The notes: generated from the sequence alone by a model not told the origin. Shown: positions 1-9,300, numbered from the stretch's first letter. The stretch is 64,000 bases of DNA from Pseudobdellovibrio sp031428275 (GCA_031428275.1 JANPPC010000010.1:1-64000), one strand, 5' to 3'. A program made the numbers and translations.

Positions 1-1
1 T

Positions 2-538
2 CTCGTTTTATCTTCAACCGTTTTTGCACAAAAAGATTCACCGAATATTTCTTATTCGATGCCAGCATTAGAGCTTGGTTTCAAATGGAATTCGGCTGAC
101 TTACAAAATTCAACTTCGAACAAGCAAGATATTGGTTTTCAATTTGGTGGATCGACCGTTTTTAACTTTGCTCCGGCATTTGGTTTGAAAACAGGTTTAT
201 TCTACTCGGAGCGCCCATTTAAAGCAGACTTTGCAGCAGTTGAAAGCAAAGGAAAAATTACATATTTTGAAGTACCCGTATTTTTTATGTTCAAATTCGA
301 AGAATACGCAGGTCTTTACGTAGGGCCTTCTTTAGCAATTAAACTAAGCGATGAGTCTAAGCCTGCTTCATTAACTGACGTCAAAAGTATGGTTATTCCG
401 GTTACGTTCGGCGCGCAGTTTAAATTCACTTCGGCTTTAGGCGTAAATATTTTCTTTGAAACAGTTCCGGGCGATCTTGCTAAAGGAGTTTCAAACTCAC
501 GGGCAGTTGGCGCCAATTTAATGATCGCATTTGACTAG
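2..538 (+). CDS. Outer-membrane beta-barrel protein (5' partial)
   Basis: The reading frame is open from the window's first bases, so the true start lies upstream. The first visible residues (LVLSSTVFAQ) look like the end of a signal peptide with an Ala-Gln cleavage site, so the ATG at 59 is internal. The mature part alternates aromatic and polar residues (GFQFGGSTVFNF, GLYVGPSLAIKL) and ends in a strand finishing with F-D, typical of small porin-like barrels (OMP_b-brl family). I infer an outer-membrane location; substrate and partner are unknown. The next gene starts 48 bp downstream with its own SD (AGAGGA), so an operon is possible but not shown. Confidence 0.7.
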   Translation, partial: LVLSSTVFAQKDSPNISYSMPALELGFKWNSADLQNSTSNKQDIGFQFGGSTVFNFAPAFGLKTGLFYSERPFKADFAAVESKGKITYFEVPVFFMFKFEEYAGLYVGPSLAIKLSDESKPASLTDVKSMVIPVTFGAQFKFTSALGVNIFFETVPGDLAKGVSNSRAVGANLMIAFD

Positions 539-586
539 TTCGTTCGATATTTTTTAAATTTAACAAAGTTTTCAGAGGATTTTACC

Positions 587-1573
587 ATGAAGTTAGGAAC
601 ACTTAAATCGAGCCGTTCATTAGACGGTGAATTAGTCGTTGTATCAAAAGATTTAAAATCTTTCGTGCGCGCAACGACGGTTGCACCTTCGCTTCGTGAA
701 GCAGTCGAGAACTGGTCAACGGCAGAATCTTTACTTAAAAAAATATCTGATGATCTAAATTCGGGTAAAGCGCTTGCTGCCGAGAAAGTATCGAATGAAA
801 ATATTTTTCACTCGGTGCTTCCGCGTACATGGTTATTTGCCGACGGTTCCGCGTTTATTCACCATATTAAATTGGTACGAAAAGCGCGCAATGCTGAATT
901 ACCAGAAACTTTGTTAACCGTGCCACTGATGTACCAAGCTGAAAGCGGACGTTTTCTTTCACCGACGGATGACATTCCTCAGCGGGATTTCGCACACGGT
1001 ACAGATTTCGAAGCTGAAGTAGGCGTGATCACCGATCACGTGCCTATGGGCGTATCGGCAGAGCAAGCTTTAAATCATATTAAATTATTAGTATTAATTA
1101 ATGACGTTTCTTTACGTGGGTTAATTCCGGGCGAGCTAGCGCAAGGATTTGGTTTCTTTCAAAGTAAGCCGAACAAAGCTTTGTCGCCAGTGGCATTAAC
1201 CATCGATGAATTAGGCGAACACTGGCAGAGCGGCAGAGTGCACTTACCGTTAGACGTTCGCTACAATGGGCAGTTTTTTGGTAAAGCCAACGCGAAAGAA
1301 ATGCATTTTCACTTTGGTCAGTTGGTGGCTCACGCTGCAAAAACTCGTGATCTGGCCGCAGGCACTTTGATTGGCAGCGGCACAGTTGCAAATGAAGACC
1401 CCACTGTTGGATCAAGTTGTTTGGCTGAAAAACGCACCCTAGAGCAAATTAACGATGGCAAGTCGGTGACTCCGTTTATGAAAGTCGGGGATACTATTGA
1501 AATCGAAATGAAAAATTCTAAAGGTGATAACTTATTTGGCCGTATCTTTCAGAAAGTTGTTAAGGCTGACTAG
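587..1573 (+). CDS. Fumarylacetoacetate hydrolase family protein
   Basis: At 328 aa this has the length and sequence of the long bacterial FAH family, which in aromatic catabolism hydrolyses fumarylacetoacetate to fumarate and acetoacetate. Visible signatures are the metal-binding E142-A-E144 (in DFEAEVGV), D173 in INDVSLRG, and the C-terminal GSGTV...GSSC block with KVGDTIEIEM. The FGFFQSKP motif is also typical. An SD (AGAGGA) sits before the ATG. The usual partners of tyrosine degradation (HmgA, Hpd) are not in the window, so the exact substrate is inferred. A 2OG-Fe(II) oxygenase follows after 16 bp, probably in the same transcript. Confidence 0.88.
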   Translation: MKLGTLKSSRSLDGELVVVSKDLKSFVRATTVAPSLREAVENWSTAESLLKKISDDLNSGKALAAEKVSNENIFHSVLPRTWLFADGSAFIHHIKLVRKARNAELPETLLTVPLMYQAESGRFLSPTDDIPQRDFAHGTDFEAEVGVITDHVPMGVSAEQALNHIKLLVLINDVSLRGLIPGELAQGFGFFQSKPNKALSPVALTIDELGEHWQSGRVHLPLDVRYNGQFFGKANAKEMHFHFGQLVAHAAKTRDLAAGTLIGSGTVANEDPTVGSSCLAEKRTLEQINDGKSVTPFMKVGDTIEIEMKNSKGDNLFGRIFQKVVKAD

Positions 1574-1589
1574 TTTAGTCGAATAACCT

Positions 1590-2486
1590 ATGAAAAACTT
1601 TTTTGTTCATCCGAATTTTTACGCTGACTCTAAAAAATTACGACAAGAATTCGTCGAAAATTTTAAGAATGCGAAATCGACCGATTCGAAGCGTTTTGTT
1701 TGGGACTACTGGTACGATGAAGACCAATATCATTTAATTCGTACGCCGGCATTTTACTACTTTAGTAAAAAATTATATCAAAATTTTCATTCGCACCTTG
1801 TTCAATGGGGGCGAGAAAATTTGGGTTGCCACGACATTTCTCCGCCCTGGCTTAGCTACTATGTTGACGGATGCTACCAGAATTTACATTCAGATGTCCC
1901 GCACGGTCCGTGGGCATTCGTTTATTCGCTAACGCCTAATCAGAAAGAATTTCGTGGCGGCGAAACTTTAATTTTAAAAGAAAAAACTTTAAACTACTGG
2001 CCTGATTTTAATGAACAAAAAGATTACGAGTATAAAAGTTTTGTTGAACTAATCCCTTCAAAAATGAATCAGTTGGTTGTGTTTGACCCCCGCTTCCCCC
2101 ACGGAGTTACTGAAGTTAAAGGTACCCGTGACCCACTTAAGGGTCGCTTGGTTCTGCACGGTTGGTTTGTAAACCCCCGTCCCTACGTGGTTGGTGGCTT
2201 GAAGACTGCGCAGGTGCAAAAATCACTAGATGCTTGTTTTGCTCAGCTGGGCGAAGTGCTTTCTAAGATCGAGCTTTTAAACTGGACAGTGTCATTGAGG
2301 CTGCAAGTTTCTGCAGCGGGAAATGTACAACAGTTTAAACTGCTAACCAGTACTTTGAAATCGTTATCGCACGTGCAAAGTGATGAAAAATATCTGCTTA
2401 AAGAGCTTAAAAGTATATTTTCGCACGCGGTATTTCCACAAACTGTGCAAAGTTCTTTTATTACCATTCCGCTTCTGTTTAAATAA
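1590..2486 (+). CDS. 2OG-Fe(II) oxygenase superfamily protein
   Basis: 298 aa. It contains the facial-triad pattern of 2-oxoglutarate/Fe(II) dioxygenases: H100-x-D102 (LHSDVPHGPW), H171 (FPHGVTEV) and a probable 2OG-binding R186 (KGRLVLHGWF), with FRGGETLIL between, as in prolyl-hydroxylase-like P4Hc domains. About 100 residues after the catalytic domain show no motif I know. The gene lies 16 bp after the FAH gene and 6 bp before oxyR, suggesting cotranscription. The substrate is unknown; protein or small-molecule hydroxylation are both possible. Confidence 0.7.
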   Translation: MKNFFVHPNFYADSKKLRQEFVENFKNAKSTDSKRFVWDYWYDEDQYHLIRTPAFYYFSKKLYQNFHSHLVQWGRENLGCHDISPPWLSYYVDGCYQNLHSDVPHGPWAFVYSLTPNQKEFRGGETLILKEKTLNYWPDFNEQKDYEYKSFVELIPSKMNQLVVFDPRFPHGVTEVKGTRDPLKGRLVLHGWFVNPRPYVVGGLKTAQVQKSLDACFAQLGEVLSKIELLNWTVSLRLQVSAAGNVQQFKLLTSTLKSLSHVQSDEKYLLKELKSIFSHAVFPQTVQSSFITIPLLFK

Positions 2487-2492
2487 GGATAT

Positions 2493-3449
2493 ATGACGCT
2501 GACCCAGTTAAACTATATTGTAGCCGTTGACCGATTGAAAAATTTTGGTCAGGCTGCGCATAGCTGCGAAGTCACTCAGCCCACGCTCAGTATGCAAATT
2601 CAAAAACTAGAAGAGCAAATCGGCCTCATTTTATTCGATCGCAGCGAGCAACCAATAAAAACTACAAAGGCTGGCGAAGCACTCATCAAACAGGCGCGAG
2701 TGATTTTACGGGAAGCGGCCAAATTTAATGAGCTGGTCGCAGAAGATAAAGACGAAACTCGGGGTGAAATTCGGATCGGAGTTATTCCGACTTTGGCTCC
2801 GTATCTAATGCCGTTATTTCTAAAAGATTTCATGAAGCAAAATCCGAACCTGCGAGTTGTGGTTGAAGAATTACAAACGTCGCAGATTTTAGATAAATTG
2901 TCAGATTCAGATTTAGACATAGGCTTATTGGTAACGCCGATCGAGCACGAAGGGTTAAAATCTGAGCCTATTTTTTACGAGCCATTCTTGGCTTACGTTT
3001 CTGAAAAATCAAATTTAGCGAAATTAGCTAAGGTTGAACAGAAAGATCTAAATTCGAATGAGCTTTGGTTGTTGACCGATGGTCATTGTTTTCGCGAGCA
3101 GTCTTTGCTTCTTTGTAAAAACCGAAAGAAAACTTCTGATTTGAACAAGCAGCTTTTATTTGAAAGTGGCAGTTTAGAAACTTTAAAGAAGATGATTGAT
3201 CAAGAAAGCGGATTCACTCTTTTGCCATTTTTAGCAACGATGGATATGAAGGCATCAAAACGTTTAAAAGAATTTACGAATCCGGTTCCGTCGCGCGAGG
3301 TAAGTGTGATCTATAATCAGTATTACCGAAAAGATAAATTAAAAGCGAACTTGATTGAAACAATTCAGAAATACTTACCGAAAGAGGTCAGTAAATCTAT
3401 CGCGAAGTCCGTTCAAGTTATTGATTTACCTTCTGGACACAAAAGTTGA
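2493..3449 (+). CDS. oxyR: OxyR-type LysR-family hydrogen peroxide sensor
   Basis: 318-aa LysR regulator with an N-terminal winged HTH (residues 1-60; SCEVTQPTLSMQIQKLEE) and a substrate-binding-like sensor domain. Cysteines at residues 199 and 208 in the context GHCFREQSLLLC match, in position and 8-residue spacing, the redox pair C199/C208 of E. coli OxyR. This supports peroxide sensing by disulfide formation rather than a generic LTTR role. No catalase or peroxiredoxin gene is adjacent; the next gene overlaps by 4 nt (TTG start within TTGA). Confidence 0.85.
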   Translation: MTLTQLNYIVAVDRLKNFGQAAHSCEVTQPTLSMQIQKLEEQIGLILFDRSEQPIKTTKAGEALIKQARVILREAAKFNELVAEDKDETRGEIRIGVIPTLAPYLMPLFLKDFMKQNPNLRVVVEELQTSQILDKLSDSDLDIGLLVTPIEHEGLKSEPIFYEPFLAYVSEKSNLAKLAKVEQKDLNSNELWLLTDGHCFREQSLLLCKNRKKTSDLNKQLLFESGSLETLKKMIDQESGFTLLPFLATMDMKASKRLKEFTNPVPSREVSVIYNQYYRKDKLKANLIETIQKYLPKEVSKSIAKSVQVIDLPSGHKS

Positions 3450-4021
3450 ATATATTCGTTAAATTTGCCGCGAAATATCGAACGCCCCGACAGGTGCAAC
3501 ACTTTATCAGTTCTTTAGAATATAACCAAACAGATTCAATCCAGTCGGCAGAGCGAGGCTTAAAAAGCAAGTGCGTGCACTGTCTAGAAGGTGCATTTAT
3601 CGCCGCCGCTATTTTAGAAAACCACGGCTATCCACCCTTAGTGATGAGTCTAGAAAGTTTAGATAATTTAGACCATGTTATGTTTGTATTTAAAGAGAGT
3701 GGGCGATGGGGTGCTGTAGCACAATCGCACGATCGCGGCTTGCGCGGGCGTGAGCCGGTCTATAGCTCATTACGTGCATTGGCCATGAGCTACTATGACC
3801 CATATATCGATGAAACAGGTTGCATAACGGCCTACCAAGTTGCGAATTTGAATAATATCAAAGCCGACTGGCGAACCAGTGATCGAAACGTCAAAAAAGC
3901 CGAAGATTATTTAATAAAAATTCGACATATCAAAATACCTTACAACGCCAGAAGGCACGCGAAATTTCGCGAGCGCTGGATACAAAGCCAAGTTTTACCA
4001 ATTCACAAAAATTGGTGGTAG
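3446..4021 (+). CDS. Transglutaminase-like Cys/His protein of unknown function
   Basis: 191 aa starting at TTG, overlapping the oxyR stop by 4 nt, so translation is probably coupled. It has no signal peptide. A cysteine-rich segment (KCVHCLEGAF, C43 and C46) is followed by a helix (AAAILENHGYPP) and a strand with H77 (DHVMFVF). This is the Cys...His order of transglutaminase/papain-fold proteins, with S94 or D96 as a possible third residue. I see no family-defining motif beyond that. Coupling to oxyR suggests a redox or thiol-related role, but that is inference. Confidence 0.55.
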   Translation: MNIFVKFAAKYRTPRQVQHFISSLEYNQTDSIQSAERGLKSKCVHCLEGAFIAAAILENHGYPPLVMSLESLDNLDHVMFVFKESGRWGAVAQSHDRGLRGREPVYSSLRALAMSYYDPYIDETGCITAYQVANLNNIKADWRTSDRNVKKAEDYLIKIRHIKIPYNARRHAKFRERWIQSQVLPIHKNWW

Positions 4022-4046
4022 CGCTAAACGCGCTCGGTACCGGTGC

Positions 4047-4454
4047 CTAAAGGCTATAGCGAATTTCAAAAGGTACCGCTAAGTCCGGATGTAAAGACTT
4101 CTTCACCGGGCAGTTATTTGCGATTTGTTCTAATTTCGCTCGGTAAGCTTCAGGAATATTTTTTGGCAATTCAATAATCGTCTTTAAGCTTACGATTCTG
4201 CGCGGATTAGAACCCATTTCTTTTTCGACGGTTATATTTGAATGATCTAAATTGATACCATCTGCTTCGACGTTGATGGCCATGGTCGTCAAGATGCACG
4301 TTCCAAGGGCGACTGCCATTAAATCCGTGGGAGAGAACTTTTCGCCGCGCCCTTGGTTATCCTTGGGCGCGTCGGTTTCGATAATAGACGAAGACGGTTC
4401 GTGTTTAGCTTTGCAGTGCTTTTGCCCCGTGTAAGTGGCTGTCATTCTGACCAT
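4047..4454 (-). CDS. OsmC/Ohr-family peroxiredoxin-like protein
   Basis: 135 aa with two conserved cysteines: C53 in VALGTCILT and C115 in IANNCPVKKSL, the usual peroxidatic/resolving pair of the OsmC fold. OsmC-family members reduce organic hydroperoxides. The gene starts 50 nt inside the 3' end of lon, with an SD-like AGGA 8 nt before the ATG. It is therefore translated from the lon transcript. An alternative start 9 nt further on (MTATYTG) is possible. It converges with the oxyR-linked gene across 25 bp. Confidence 0.85.
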   Translation of the reverse strand: MVRMTATYTGQKHCKAKHEPSSSIIETDAPKDNQGRGEKFSPTDLMAVALGTCILTTMAINVEADGINLDHSNITVEKEMGSNPRRIVSLKTIIELPKNIPEAYRAKLEQIANNCPVKKSLHPDLAVPFEIRYSL

Positions 4455-6789
4455 AAATTAAATCCTCAGTCCAGTTAGTTAAGTCAATATTTAGAGCCGC
4501 TGAAAGCACTTCGTTAATATGTTCAACGAATGTGAATTCAATTTGTGACTTTACATCCTCTGGCACGTCTTTCAAATCTTTTTCATTTCGACGAGACATG
4601 ATAATTTTATTTACGCCCGAACGGTGCGCCGCAATTACTTTTTCTTTAATACCCCCGACTGGTAACACCTTACCCCGCAAGCTAATTTCGCCCGTCATAG
4701 CAAGACGAGAGCTAACCGGCGTTCTAGTCACCAGTGAAGCTAGCGAAGTCAGTAGCGTAATACCCGCAGAAGGGCCGTCTTTTGGAATGGCGCCCGCCGG
4801 TAAATGGATATGAATATCATATCGACTTAAATCAAACGTTGGGTTGAGCGCTTGCAATCTAGCCATTACTAAAGATTTCGCGATCGTAGCAGACTCTTTC
4901 ATCACATCGCCTAGTTGTCCGGTTAAGATCAAATTTCCCTTACCCGGAACAAGCGCGGTTTCTATGAATAGTATGTCTCCACCAACGGGAGTCCAAGCAA
5001 GGCCTGTAACGGTGCCGGGTGTGGTCAACTGGTCGGTTACTTCATAAGTGAATCTTTCTGAACCAAAAATTTCTTCTATATCAATTAAATCAACTTTAAT
5101 TAGCGTACTTGATTTCAAAACATTTTCAGCACTGGCGCGACAAACTTCGCCTAGTTTTCTTTGTAAATCACGCACCCCAGCTTCTCGAGTGTAGTGAGAA
5201 ATTAATTGCAACAAAGCAGGTTCGGTAATTTCAATTTGCTCTTTCACTAAACCATGCTCTTTAAGCTGTTTTGGCCATAAGTGATTTTTTGCAATATGCA
5301 TTTTTTCTGCAACGGTGTACCCACTTAGATCAATAATTTCCATACGATCTAGTAACGGAAGTGGAATTGTATCTAGCGAATTCGCCGTCGCAATAAACAT
5401 GACTTTCGATAAATCAAACGTGGCTTCTAGGTAATGATCGGCAAACGTTGTGTTTTGTTCTGGATCTAAAACCTCAAGCATTGCGGCAGACGGGTCACCG
5501 CCGTAGCTGCGGCTTAGTTTATCAATTTCATCTAGTACAAATACGGCATCGTTCTCGCCAGCTTTCTTTAATGCAGAAAGTATTCGGCCTGGCAGCGCCC
5601 CAATGTAAGTACGGCGATGCCCGCGAATTTCGGATTCATCACGAACTCCACCTAAACTAACGCGTTGATATTTCTTTCCGAGAGCTTTGGCAACGCTTTG
5701 GCCTAAAGAAGTTTTACCGACGCCGGGAGGGCCGACAAATAAAAGAATTGAGCCTTTTTTCTCGTTTTTAATTTTAAGTACAGCCAAGTGCTGTAAAATT
5801 CTTTTTTTGATTTTATCCATGCCATAGTGATCTTCATCTAAAATACGTTTAGCTTTTTCTAAATCAATATCGTGCGCCGGTGAAGAAACATTCCATGGCA
5901 AAGCTAACATAAAATCTAGATGCGATCGTATCATTTGATACTCGGGCGATTGCGAATTTATGTTTTCTAATTTTTTTAATTGTTGTTGAGCAAGCTCTAA
6001 AGTTTCGCCGGCTAGCCCAACTTCAGTGATTTTTGTACGGTAATTATCGACGATACTGGTGTCATCACCTTCGCCAAGCTCTTCTTTAATCGTCTTCATT
6101 TGCTCGCGTAAAATGTGATCGCGTTGTGCGCCGCCAATTTTACTTGTTAATTTCTGGCGAATATCTTGTTGTACTCGAAGATTTTCTTTAAAGTCATTTA
6201 GCACAGACAATAAATGCATCACTCGCACGCGAAGCGGAGTCATTTCAAGAATTTTCTGTTTTTCTTCAAGTGCAATTTCTGAATTCGCAGCGGCCATGTG
6301 CGATAATAAAGATAGATCTTCGATTGCGTCGACTACGTCTTGCACTGATTCCGTATTGCCCGGAATTAATTGAAGAACATCTTTTGAAATCTGCTTTAAG
6401 CTAGCCAGTAAGGCTGCTTGGGTTGTTTTGTCTGCGTCGATGACGTCGTCTAAACGTTCAACGAAAGCTTCAAAAACTTCTGATTCGGGTTTAAATGAAG
6501 TGGCTTTCATTCGGTAATAGCCGCGTACGACGATAAAGTAACCCGATTCGTGATTACCTTTAATTGATTCAATTTTAGAAAGGGTTCCGATGTCGTGTAA
6601 ATCATCGACGTTCTCGACATTTTTTTCGGGATTTTTCTGAGTCAGAGTAAAAATCCAATTATTTTTTTCTTTAGCTAAATCGACCGCGCGTAGACTTTTG
6701 TCTCGGCCAACTTTCAACGCCTGCGTCACACCAGGATAAATGACAGTATTCTTTAACGGAAGAACAGGGAATGAGCCGGTTGGTATCAT
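4405..6789 (-). CDS. lon: ATP-dependent protease La (Lon)
   Basis: 794 aa with complete Lon architecture: N-terminal substrate domain (1-210, beginning FPVLPLKNTVIYPG), AAA+ module with Walker A GPPGVGKT (353-360) and Walker B VFVLDEIDK, and the C-terminal Ser-Lys protease domain with S674 in KDGPSAG and K717 in GGIKEK. The S-to-K spacing equals that of E. coli S679/K722. It degrades misfolded and regulatory proteins in the cytoplasm. A strong SD (AAGGAG) precedes the ATG. The last ~16 codons are shared with osmC in another frame and extend past the usual Lon end. Confidence 0.97.
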   Translation of the reverse strand: MIPTGSFPVLPLKNTVIYPGVTQALKVGRDKSLRAVDLAKEKNNWIFTLTQKNPEKNVENVDDLHDIGTLSKIESIKGNHESGYFIVVRGYYRMKATSFKPESEVFEAFVERLDDVIDADKTTQAALLASLKQISKDVLQLIPGNTESVQDVVDAIEDLSLLSHMAAANSEIALEEKQKILEMTPLRVRVMHLLSVLNDFKENLRVQQDIRQKLTSKIGGAQRDHILREQMKTIKEELGEGDDTSIVDNYRTKITEVGLAGETLELAQQQLKKLENINSQSPEYQMIRSHLDFMLALPWNVSSPAHDIDLEKAKRILDEDHYGMDKIKKRILQHLAVLKIKNEKKGSILLFVGPPGVGKTSLGQSVAKALGKKYQRVSLGGVRDESEIRGHRRTYIGALPGRILSALKKAGENDAVFVLDEIDKLSRSYGGDPSAAMLEVLDPEQNTTFADHYLEATFDLSKVMFIATANSLDTIPLPLLDRMEIIDLSGYTVAEKMHIAKNHLWPKQLKEHGLVKEQIEITEPALLQLISHYTREAGVRDLQRKLGEVCRASAENVLKSSTLIKVDLIDIEEIFGSERFTYEVTDQLTTPGTVTGLAWTPVGGDILFIETALVPGKGNLILTGQLGDVMKESATIAKSLVMARLQALNPTFDLSRYDIHIHLPAGAIPKDGPSAGITLLTSLASLVTRTPVSSRLAMTGEISLRGKVLPVGGIKEKVIAAHRSGVNKIIMSRRNEKDLKDVPEDVKSQIEFTFVEHINEVLSAALNIDLTNWTEDLIYGQNDSHLHGAKALQS

Positions 6790-6801
6790 GGGATCTCCTT
6801 A

Positions 6802-6816
6802 AAGGTTTAGAACCTT
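6802..6816. promoter_or_regulatory. Inverted repeat in the lon 5' leader
   Basis: AAGGTT-TAG-AACCTT, perfect 6-bp arms, 13 bp upstream of the lon start codon and immediately before its SD. Position suggests an operator or leader hairpin for lon; no factor is known to me. Confidence 0.35.
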
Positions 6817-6855
6817 ATTATTTCCTTATTCGAAAGGTGAGTCTTGATTTGTAAC

Positions 6856-6868
6856 TGTCAAGGTGACA
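6856..6868. promoter_or_regulatory. TGTCA-N3-TGACA inverted repeat between lon and the PhnD-like gene
   Basis: Perfect 5-bp arms around a 3-nt centre in the divergent intergenic region. On the lon strand it contains a TTGACA hexamer that could serve as a -35 element, although I do not see a convincing -10 at 17 bp. It could be a regulator site for either gene. Confidence 0.35.
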
Positions 6869-6934
6869 ATAAATTGAGCGCGTACAAAAAGAATTTCAGT
6901 TGCTAGCGCAAAAAGCTACAGTTATGTTCTGGTA

Positions 6935-7837
6935 ATGAACCTGTTTAAATTCAGCTTTTCGGTATTTATATTAACTTGTTTTTTTTCTTGTATTCAAAAT
7001 AATGAATTGGGCAGTAAAAAAAACCCAATTAAGTTTTATCTTGTTCCTGCGCAAGACATGCAAGGTCTGGCTGACAACGGAAAAATTCTACAAGCGTATC
7101 TTGAAAAAGATTTAGGTCTAGCGGTGACGGTTGAGCTGCCGGTTAGTTACGTAGCTGTTATTGAAGCATTCGGATCAAAGAGAGCAGATGCGGCGATTAT
7201 TAATACCTTTGGATATGTCGTGGCAAATGAAAAGTATGGAGTACAGGCAAAGCTTAAGCTCGTGAATCGCGGCCGTGATGAATACAACGGTCAGATCATT
7301 GCGCGCGTCGATGGCCCAAAAAGTATTAAAGAACTTAACGGAAAGAAGTTTGCATTTGTCGATCCAGCGTCAACTTCTGGCTATGTGTTGCCACTTCGTT
7401 TGTTCAATCAAGAAGGAATCACCTTGAAAGAACATGTCTTCGCAGCTCGTCACGATGCCGTAGTGACGGCCGTTTACCAGCGGCAGGTTGATGCAGGTGC
7501 AACATTTTACACGCCACCCGATGATGATGGCAGCCCTAAAGATGCTCGTATGCTTGTGAAAACACAGTACCCAGATGTTTACGAAAAAATTAAAATTTTG
7601 CAACTGACGGGCCCCATTCCTAATGACCCGCTAGCTTTTCGAAAAGATTTAACGGACGAACTAAAAAATAAAATTGCCGATTCACTCCAACGCTATATTA
7701 AGACAACTGAAGGTGCGAAAGTTTTATTAGATATGTACCACATCACAGGTTTTAAAGTTGCGGCAGATAAAGACTACGATGTAGTTCGTGGGTACTTAAA
7801 AGATATAGGACGTAAAGCACAGGATTTTGTTAAGTAG
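6935..7837 (+). CDS. PhnD-like phosphate/phosphonate-binding lipoprotein
   Basis: 300 aa. The N-terminus is a lipoprotein signal (hydrophobic stretch ending FFSC, Cys19). The body matches the PhnD/PtxB periplasmic binding-protein family: early FYLVPAQD, ADAAIINTFGYVVA, a KSIKELNGKKFAFVDPASTSGY block and a late ITGFKVAADKDYDVVR segment. Such proteins deliver phosphonate, phosphite or phosphate to an ABC importer. No permease or ATPase lies next to it, so it either works with a distant importer or is a stand-alone sensor. It is divergent from lon and convergent with the next gene. Confidence 0.75.
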   Translation: MNLFKFSFSVFILTCFFSCIQNNELGSKKNPIKFYLVPAQDMQGLADNGKILQAYLEKDLGLAVTVELPVSYVAVIEAFGSKRADAAIINTFGYVVANEKYGVQAKLKLVNRGRDEYNGQIIARVDGPKSIKELNGKKFAFVDPASTSGYVLPLRLFNQEGITLKEHVFAARHDAVVTAVYQRQVDAGATFYTPPDDDGSPKDARMLVKTQYPDVYEKIKILQLTGPIPNDPLAFRKDLTDELKNKIADSLQRYIKTTEGAKVLLDMYHITGFKVAADKDYDVVRGYLKDIGRKAQDFVK

Positions 7838-7860
7838 TTGAAGTTTCGTACGAGTTATTT

Positions 7861-9246
7861 TTATAAAGCCATTTGCGCAACGAAAGATTCAACCATTGTA
7901 CGTGACGAACTAAAAAATAAACCCATTCCGAAAATTAACAGCGAGCTACCAATACGGACGTTACGGTTGATCGTATCGCTTGTGTAAGAATAAACTAGCA
8001 TCTGTAGGCTGAACACTAAGTCATTTACTACGCGAACCATGAATCCTACAGCGCGGCTAAAAAACTTTTTTGTATTTCGCATTGATTTTGACTTTGAGCT
8101 AGATACTTTTGGTTTCGCCAAGAATTCTTTTTTAAACTGCTCGCGCCCTTCAACAGATAAAATAATTAAACCAGCCACAATGAAAGCACCGTCAAACGGA
8201 AAAGTAATAAGTAAGAATCCAACTACGTAGCGAACTAAAGAATAAAGGCTATAAAAGAAACGACTAACAGCTGATAAAGTTTTGCTAACGATCGAGCCGC
8301 TGTAGGTTGAATATATATCGAAGGGCTCGATAAATAATTTTTTGAACCTGACGACTAAACCTGCACGTGCGATCTCGCGCTTGGTACGTTCTGCATCTTC
8401 GGTCAAACCACTGCGCGTTTCGTATTTATATTTAAATATACGTGCCTTGGTCAAAGCTCGTTCATCTTTACGAAGGCCGTAAATCTCGTAGGCATTTTTA
8501 GCTAGGCGTACATAAAGTTGATTGGTAATATCACGGAACACAATTGGGTCTGTGCCTTTACGTAAAGCAAGCATCGAATACGAGGCTAAAAATTTTTCAA
8601 TTCTTTTACGGTAGTCATCGCGCTTTTCGCTAAGCCAAACTCCGCGAAGTTTTTGATTGCCCAGTTCGACTAAATCTATTGGGTAATCTTGAAAGTAAGC
8701 CCAGATAAAATCCCACCAGAAATCAGTCATTGTGACTAAGCTTTTTTGATCGCTTGTTACGATACGGCCTTGTTCAAGAATAAGAACGCTTAAAACATTA
8801 TATCCATCTTGTGGAATACCCACTTGAACTTTTTTGATAGATTCAACAGTGTGAAGAAGCCCAATAAATGCCGTTTGAAAATAATTACGCAGAAAAACTT
8901 GCGACTTCAATTTAGAATAGTATTTACGATGCAGACGCAGCAGTGAGTTTGTATCGCGAGTTAATTCTTCAAGTGTCAGATAAGGCTCGGGAACATTCGG
9001 GCGAAGATGGGCCTGGTATTCAAGATCAAAGTATTCAGCGGCGAAGCCACCATCAAGATTGTAGGGATTAGATACCTTTAAGAAAACTTCATCAAAGTAA
9101 GCCATCACCGATTGACCAGACACCACGTATTTATCAAGTTTATTTTCAGCAAAAATTTTCTTAACTTGAGAAAGCCGAAGATTCTGCGCAAATGAGACAG
9201 ATGAATAAAAGCAAATGAATGAAAGTAAAACCAAAAAACTGCGCAT
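7861..9246 (-). CDS. Exported or membrane protein of unknown function
   Basis: 461 aa, not recognised. It starts with a clear signal peptide (MRSFLVLLSFICFYSSVSFAQ, likely cut after SFA). A mostly helical, charged region follows to about residue 330. The C-terminal third carries two or three hydrophobic segments (VVGFLLITFPFDGAFIVAGLIIL; SLLIFGMGLFFSSS) separated by a basic stretch (KPKVSSSKSKSMRNTKK). I infer an envelope protein with a large N-terminal domain outside the inner membrane and a membrane-anchored C-terminus. It is probably a lineage-specific family. Its promoter must lie in the 147 bp between it and lexA. Confidence 0.6.
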   Translation of the reverse strand: MRSFLVLLSFICFYSSVSFAQNLRLSQVKKIFAENKLDKYVVSGQSVMAYFDEVFLKVSNPYNLDGGFAAEYFDLEYQAHLRPNVPEPYLTLEELTRDTNSLLRLHRKYYSKLKSQVFLRNYFQTAFIGLLHTVESIKKVQVGIPQDGYNVLSVLILEQGRIVTSDQKSLVTMTDFWWDFIWAYFQDYPIDLVELGNQKLRGVWLSEKRDDYRKRIEKFLASYSMLALRKGTDPIVFRDITNQLYVRLAKNAYEIYGLRKDERALTKARIFKYKYETRSGLTEDAERTKREIARAGLVVRFKKLFIEPFDIYSTYSGSIVSKTLSAVSRFFYSLYSLVRYVVGFLLITFPFDGAFIVAGLIILSVEGREQFKKEFLAKPKVSSSKSKSMRNTKKFFSRAVGFMVRVVNDLVFSLQMLVYSYTSDTINRNVRIGSSLLIFGMGLFFSSSRTMVESFVAQMAL

Positions 9247-9300
9247 CTTACTATTTTGCAGATTGAAAAAAAGAAGAACAAGTCGAGTAGAAATAGAGTC

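Noticed and set aside
59..61. ATG at 59 as the start of the first gene
   Set aside because: The frame is open upstream and encodes the end of a signal peptide (TVFAQ); the true start is outside the window.
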